Shown: one piece after another, positions 60,973-64,000 of the stretch | Position numbering within the stretch: the first letter of the stretch is position 1 | Layout: every line of letters starts with the position of its first letter | Assembly (NCBI RefSeq): GCF_015711645.1 | Contig: NZ_JABTEX010000002.1 | Span: forward strand, 1,054,001 to 1,118,000 | DNA: 64,000 nucleotides | Source: Planomonospora sp. ID82291 | GTDB lineage: Bacteria > Actinomycetota > Actinomycetes > Streptosporangiales > Streptosporangiaceae | Direction of reading: 5' to 3' | Position numbers and translations under genes: made by a program | Notes under the pieces: model-generated | The model's input: only the letters and a program-made list of their open reading frames with translations | Database searches by the model: none | Told to the model about the DNA's origin: nothing

Positions 60973-63900
60973 TCAGAGCCGTCCGTCGATCATCGATTCG
61001 GCCTCCTCCTCGGAGAGCCGGTCGATCTCCGCGGCCAGGTGCTCCTCCACGACGGCCGCCAGCCGGCGGATGGAGCGGGCGGTGAACAGGATGTTCAGCG
61101 GCAGGTCGATGCCGACCTCGGAGCAGATCCTGGCGACGATCCGGGTGGCGAGCAGCGAGTGGCCGCCGACGTCGAAGAAGTCGTCGTCGACGCCGAGGTC
61201 CCCCCGGCCCAGGACCTCGCACCAGATCTCGTGCACGAGCTCCTCTCCGGCGGTGGACGGCCGGACCGGGGGCGCCGTGGCCGTGCCCCCGGTCGCGTTC
61301 CCGTCCGTGCTCCCGTCCGTGCTCCCGTCCGTGCTCCCGGCCGCGCCGCCGGGGGCCGGCAGCGCGGCCCGGTCCAGCTTCCCGTTGGGCAGCCGGGGGA
61401 AACCGGAGACCGGCACGTACAGGCTCGGGACCATGGCGGCCGGCAGGCGGGTCCGCAGGAACGCCCGCAGCTCCCCCACGGGGACCCGCGTGTCGACGTA
61501 GGCGACCAGGGCCCGCCCGCCGGGGGCGTCGTCCCGCACCGCGGCGACCGCCCGGCGCACGCCCGGGTGGGCCGCCAGCGCCGCCTCGACCTCGCCGAGT
61601 TCGATCCGCACGCCCCGGACCTTGACCTGGGCGTCGGCGCGGCCGAGGAACTCCAGTGCGCCGCCGGGCGCCCGCCGTACCAGGTCGCCGGTCCGGTAGA
61701 GCCGGCCGCCGCCGCCGAAGGGGTCGGCGACGAACCGCTCCGCGGTGAGGCCGGGACGGCCGTGGTACCCGCGGGCCAGGCCGTCGCCGCCCAGGTACAG
61801 CTCGCCGACCGCCCCCGGCGGGACCGGCCGCAGCGCCCCGTCCAGCACGTGGGCGACCGTGTTGGCCACGGGCAGGCCGATGGACATCGCCGCGGCGTCC
61901 CGCGGCACGCGGTGCGCCAGCGACCAGATCGTCGTCTCCGTGGGCCCGTAGAGGTTCCACAGCTCCCGGTCGCCCCGGCCGGCCGCGTGGATCCGGCCGG
62001 CCAGGGCGACCGGGAGCGGCTCGCCGCCGCTGAACACCCGGGGCAGCCCGGCCGGCAGCCGGTCCAGGATCTCCTCCAGCACCGAGGGCGGCGCCTGGAC
62101 CGTCGTCACCCCGGCGTCGGCGACGAGCGCGCCGAGGTCGCCCGTCCCGTACGGCGGCGCGACCACCACGGTCCCGCCGGCGAGCAGCGGCCCGAAGACC
62201 TCCAGCGCGGCGATGTCGAAGGACAGGGAGGTGAGCAGGAGCATCCGCTCCGCCGCGGTGAAGCCCAGCGCGGTGACGAGGTTGACCACGCCCCGGTGCG
62301 GGACCATCACCCCCTTGGGCCGCCCCGTCGAACCGGAGGTGTAGATCACGTAGGCGAGGGCGTCGGGGGAGACGCGCCCGGCGGGCGGGGGAGGACAGGG
62401 CAGGGGCGGGAGGGCGTCCAGCAGGATCGCCGGCGGGTGGTCGGCGGGCAGCCGCGCGACCAGTGCCGAGCGGGTGAGCAGCAGCCCGGCGCCCGAGTCG
62501 GAGAGCATGAACCCCAGCCGCTCGGCCGGGTAGTCCGGATCCAGCGGCACGTAGCAGCCGCCGGCCTTCAGCACGGCCAGCAGCGCGACGACGAGCTCGG
62601 CGTCCCGCGGCAGGCACACCGCCACCGGCTGCTCCGCGCGGACCCCGTGCTGCCGCAACCGCCCGGCCAGGGCCTCCGCCCGCTCCTCCAGCCGCGCGTA
62701 GGTCAGCGTGCCCGCGTGCGCGACGACGGCCGGGGCGTCCGGCGTCCGCGCCGCCTGCTCGGCGACGAGCTCGTGCAGCGCGCGCTCCGGGTACGGCGAC
62801 GCCGGGCCCTGCCAGGCGCCGAGCAGCCGGCGGTGCTCGTCGCCGCCGGTCAGCGGGAGCCGGGAGACCGGCCGCCCGGGGGCGTCCACGGCCGCCTCCA
62901 GCAGGGTCAGGAAGGCGGAGAGCAGCCGGCGGACCGTGTCCTCCTCGAACAGGTCGGTGCTGTACTCGATCCAGCCGCCCAGCCGGCCGCTCGGGTTCTG
63001 CACCTCCAGGGTGAGGTCGGTCTTGGCGGTCCCGGTGCCGAGCTGCATGCCGTGCCCCTCGATCGGGAGCTGGTTGAACCCGACCTGGTACAGGGGGGTC
63101 CGGGCCGGGTCGCGCGGCGGGCGCAGCGCCTCCACCAGCGTGGCGAACGGCACGCCCTGGTGGTCGAGCGCCTCCAGCACGGTGGTGCGCGCCCGGTCCA
63201 GCGCCTCGGTGAACGTCGGATCGCCGCCCAGGTCGACGCGGAGCGGCACCGTGTTGACGAACATGCCGATCAGCGGGTTGAGCTCGGGCAGCTCGCGACC
63301 GGCCACCGGGGAGCCCACGACGACGTCCGTCCGGCCCGTCCAGCGGGCCAGCAGCGTCGCGAAGGCGGCGAGCAGCACCATGAACGGCGTGCATCCCGTC
63401 CGCCGGGCGAGGCGGGCCAGCCCTTCGGCCGTCCCGTCCGGTACGGAGAACGCCACGTTCGCCCCGGCGTACCCGAACTCGGCCGGCCGCGGCCGGTCCG
63501 GCGGCAGCTCCAGCGGGACGCTCCCGGCGAGCTTGCCGCGCCAGTAGTCCAGGTCGGCGTCGAGCGCGCCGTCGGCGAGCCTGCCGCGCTGCCAGACGGC
63601 GTAGTCGGCGTACTGGACCGCCGGCTCCGGCAGGCGCGGCGGGCGCCCCTCCCGCAGCGCCGCGCACAGCTCGGCCAGCTCCGTGCTGAGGATCTCCGCC
63701 GACCAGGCGTCGTAGACGGTGTGGTGGGCGACGAACAGCAGCCGCCACTCCTCCCGGCCCGCCTCGTCCCGGTCTGTCCCGTCCTGGCCTGCTCCGTTCC
63801 GGCCTGCTCCGTTCCGGCCTGCTCCGTTCCGGCCCAGCGACACCAGCCGGGCCCGCCAGAGCGGCGCCCGGTCGAGGGAGAACGGCGCCGACGCCTCCGC

Positions 63901-64000
63901 GGCGGCCAGGCGGTCGAACTCCGCGTGCGGGTCCGCCGCGCCCGACAGGTCGTCCCGCGCCAGGACGACCGGGACGTCGGCGGCGATCGTCTGGACGACC
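60973..64000 (-). CDS. Non-ribosomal peptide synthetase, last module C-A-PCP (start beyond window)
   Basis: At least 1009 residues are visible, cut at the right edge. A condensation domain runs from the edge, with HHTVYDA (HHxxxD, Ala in place of Gly) near residue 95. The adenylation domain has [46 protein letters not shown] and [16 protein letters not shown] carrier domain follows with [19 protein letters not shown] (phosphopantetheine Ser), and the protein ends [12 protein letters not shown]. No thioesterase is fused. My reading of specificity residues (D-I-L-Q-F-G-L-I-W-K) is close to glycine codes. A 15-bp repeat adds RNGAG three times before the HHxxxD motif, and a 12-bp repeat adds STDG three times between A and PCP. 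Confidence 0.88.
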   Translation of the reverse strand, partial: VVQTIAADVPVVLARDDLSGAADPHAEFDRLAAAEASAPFSLDRAPLWRARLVSLGRNGAGRNGAGRNGAGQDGTDRDEAGREEWRLLFVAHHTVYDAWSAEILSTELAELCAALREGRPPRLPEPAVQYADYAVWQRGRLADGALDADLDYWRGKLAGSVPLELPPDRPRPAEFGYAGANVAFSVPDGTAEGLARLARRTGCTPFMVLLAAFATLLARWTGRTDVVVGSPVAGRELPELNPLIGMFVNTVPLRVDLGGDPTFTEALDRARTTVLEALDHQGVPFATLVEALRPPRDPARTPLYQVGFNQLPIEGHGMQLGTGTAKTDLTLEVQNPSGRLGGWIEYSTDLFEEDTVRRLLSAFLTLLEAAVDAPGRPVSRLPLTGGDEHRRLLGAWQGPASPYPERALHELVAEQAARTPDAPAVVAHAGTLTYARLEERAEALAGRLRQHGVRAEQPVAVCLPRDAELVVALLAVLKAGGCYVPLDPDYPAERLGFMLSDSGAGLLLTRSALVARLPADHPPAILLDALPPLPCPPPPAGRVSPDALAYVIYTSGSTGRPKGVMVPHRGVVNLVTALGFTAAERMLLLTSLSFDIAALEVFGPLLAGGTVVVAPPYGTGDLGALVADAGVTTVQAPPSVLEEILDRLPAGLPRVFSGGEPLPVALAGRIHAAGRGDRELWNLYGPTETTIWSLAHRVPRDAAAMSIGLPVANTVAHVLDGALRPVPPGAVGELYLGGDGLARGYHGRPGLTAERFVADPFGGGGRLYRTGDLVRRAPGGALEFLGRADAQVKVRGVRIELGEVEAALAAHPGVRRAVAAVRDDAPGGRALVAYVDTRVPVGELRAFLRTRLPAAMVPSLYVPVSGFPRLPNGKLDRAALPAPGGAAGSTDGSTDGSTDGNATGGTATAPPVRPSTAGEELVHEIWCEVLGRGDLGVDDDFFDVGGHSLLATRIVARICSEVGIDLPLNILFTARSIRRLAAVVEEHLAAEIDRLSEEEAESMIDGRL

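Overview
The window is 64 kb of very GC-rich DNA (roughly 73-75 percent by eye). It shows strong third-position G/C bias, GTG starts, GGAGG-type ribosome sites and many leaderless promoters. The gene content (AfsR/SARP-type regulator, ECF sigma factor with membrane tail, NsrR-Hmp, LPMO with CBM2, NRPS, HTH-TPR regulators) points to a filamentous actinomycete, most likely of the Streptosporangiales. That placement is inference from gene content. No rRNA, CRISPR array, intact prophage or replication origin was seen. One tRNA was found.

Layout. 1-5.5 kb: a cut-off GNAT-type acyltransferase, a small membrane protein, a sigma/anti-sigma fusion, a solute-binding/VWA protein and a cation transporter. 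5.6-16.4 kb: an RNA methyltransferase, a DedA-like/D,D-carboxypeptidase operon with an iron box at its head, a giant AfsR-like regulator, and an envelope glycoconjugate group (flippase-like protein, PIG-L deacetylase, GT4 glycosyltransferase). 16.4-24.6 kb: a lipoprotein, a permease relic, two paralogous 31-residue peptide genes, a TetR/monooxygenase pair, and an HTH-TPR regulator with kinase, SRPBCC and rhomboid genes. 24.6-31 kb: an IS630 relic, a sensor kinase whose response regulator has lost its receiver core, a MerR/aldo-keto reductase operon, a DUF998 protein and a WGR/propeller protein. 31-43 kb: Tex, a sialidase-like protein, a GAF/PAS kinase, a CAT-anticodon tRNA, a palindromic tandem array, a GNAT, two cellulose/chitin-binding secreted proteins, and a ROK regulator facing an MFS gene with a nonsense codon. 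43-56.7 kb: a SpoIIE phosphatase, NsrR-Hmp, a DoxX-like protein, a TetR/acyl-CoA dehydrogenase/SDR group, an RNA ligase-like protein, an orphan EACC1 component, an M43 protease, an aldo-keto reductase and an erythromycin-esterase-like protein. 56.8-64 kb: a paralogous GAF/PAS kinase, an MmcQ-like protein, a YihY protein and the last module of an NRPS.

Three themes run across the window. First, short tandem arrays seeded on or next to stop codons occur at about ten genes. Nearly all have unit lengths that are not multiples of three, whereas the repeats inside genes nearly all have unit lengths divisible by three. Second, decayed genes are frequent: an APC permease, an IS630 transposase plus an interrupted neighbour, a response regulator and an MFS transporter. 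Third, many genes have a hexamer of the form NANNNT about 6 nt before the start codon, which implies leaderless mRNAs. The most novel candidate is the pair of 31-residue peptide genes. One copy sits beside a divergent HTH-TPR regulator whose intergenic region holds a perfect 13-bp inverted repeat.
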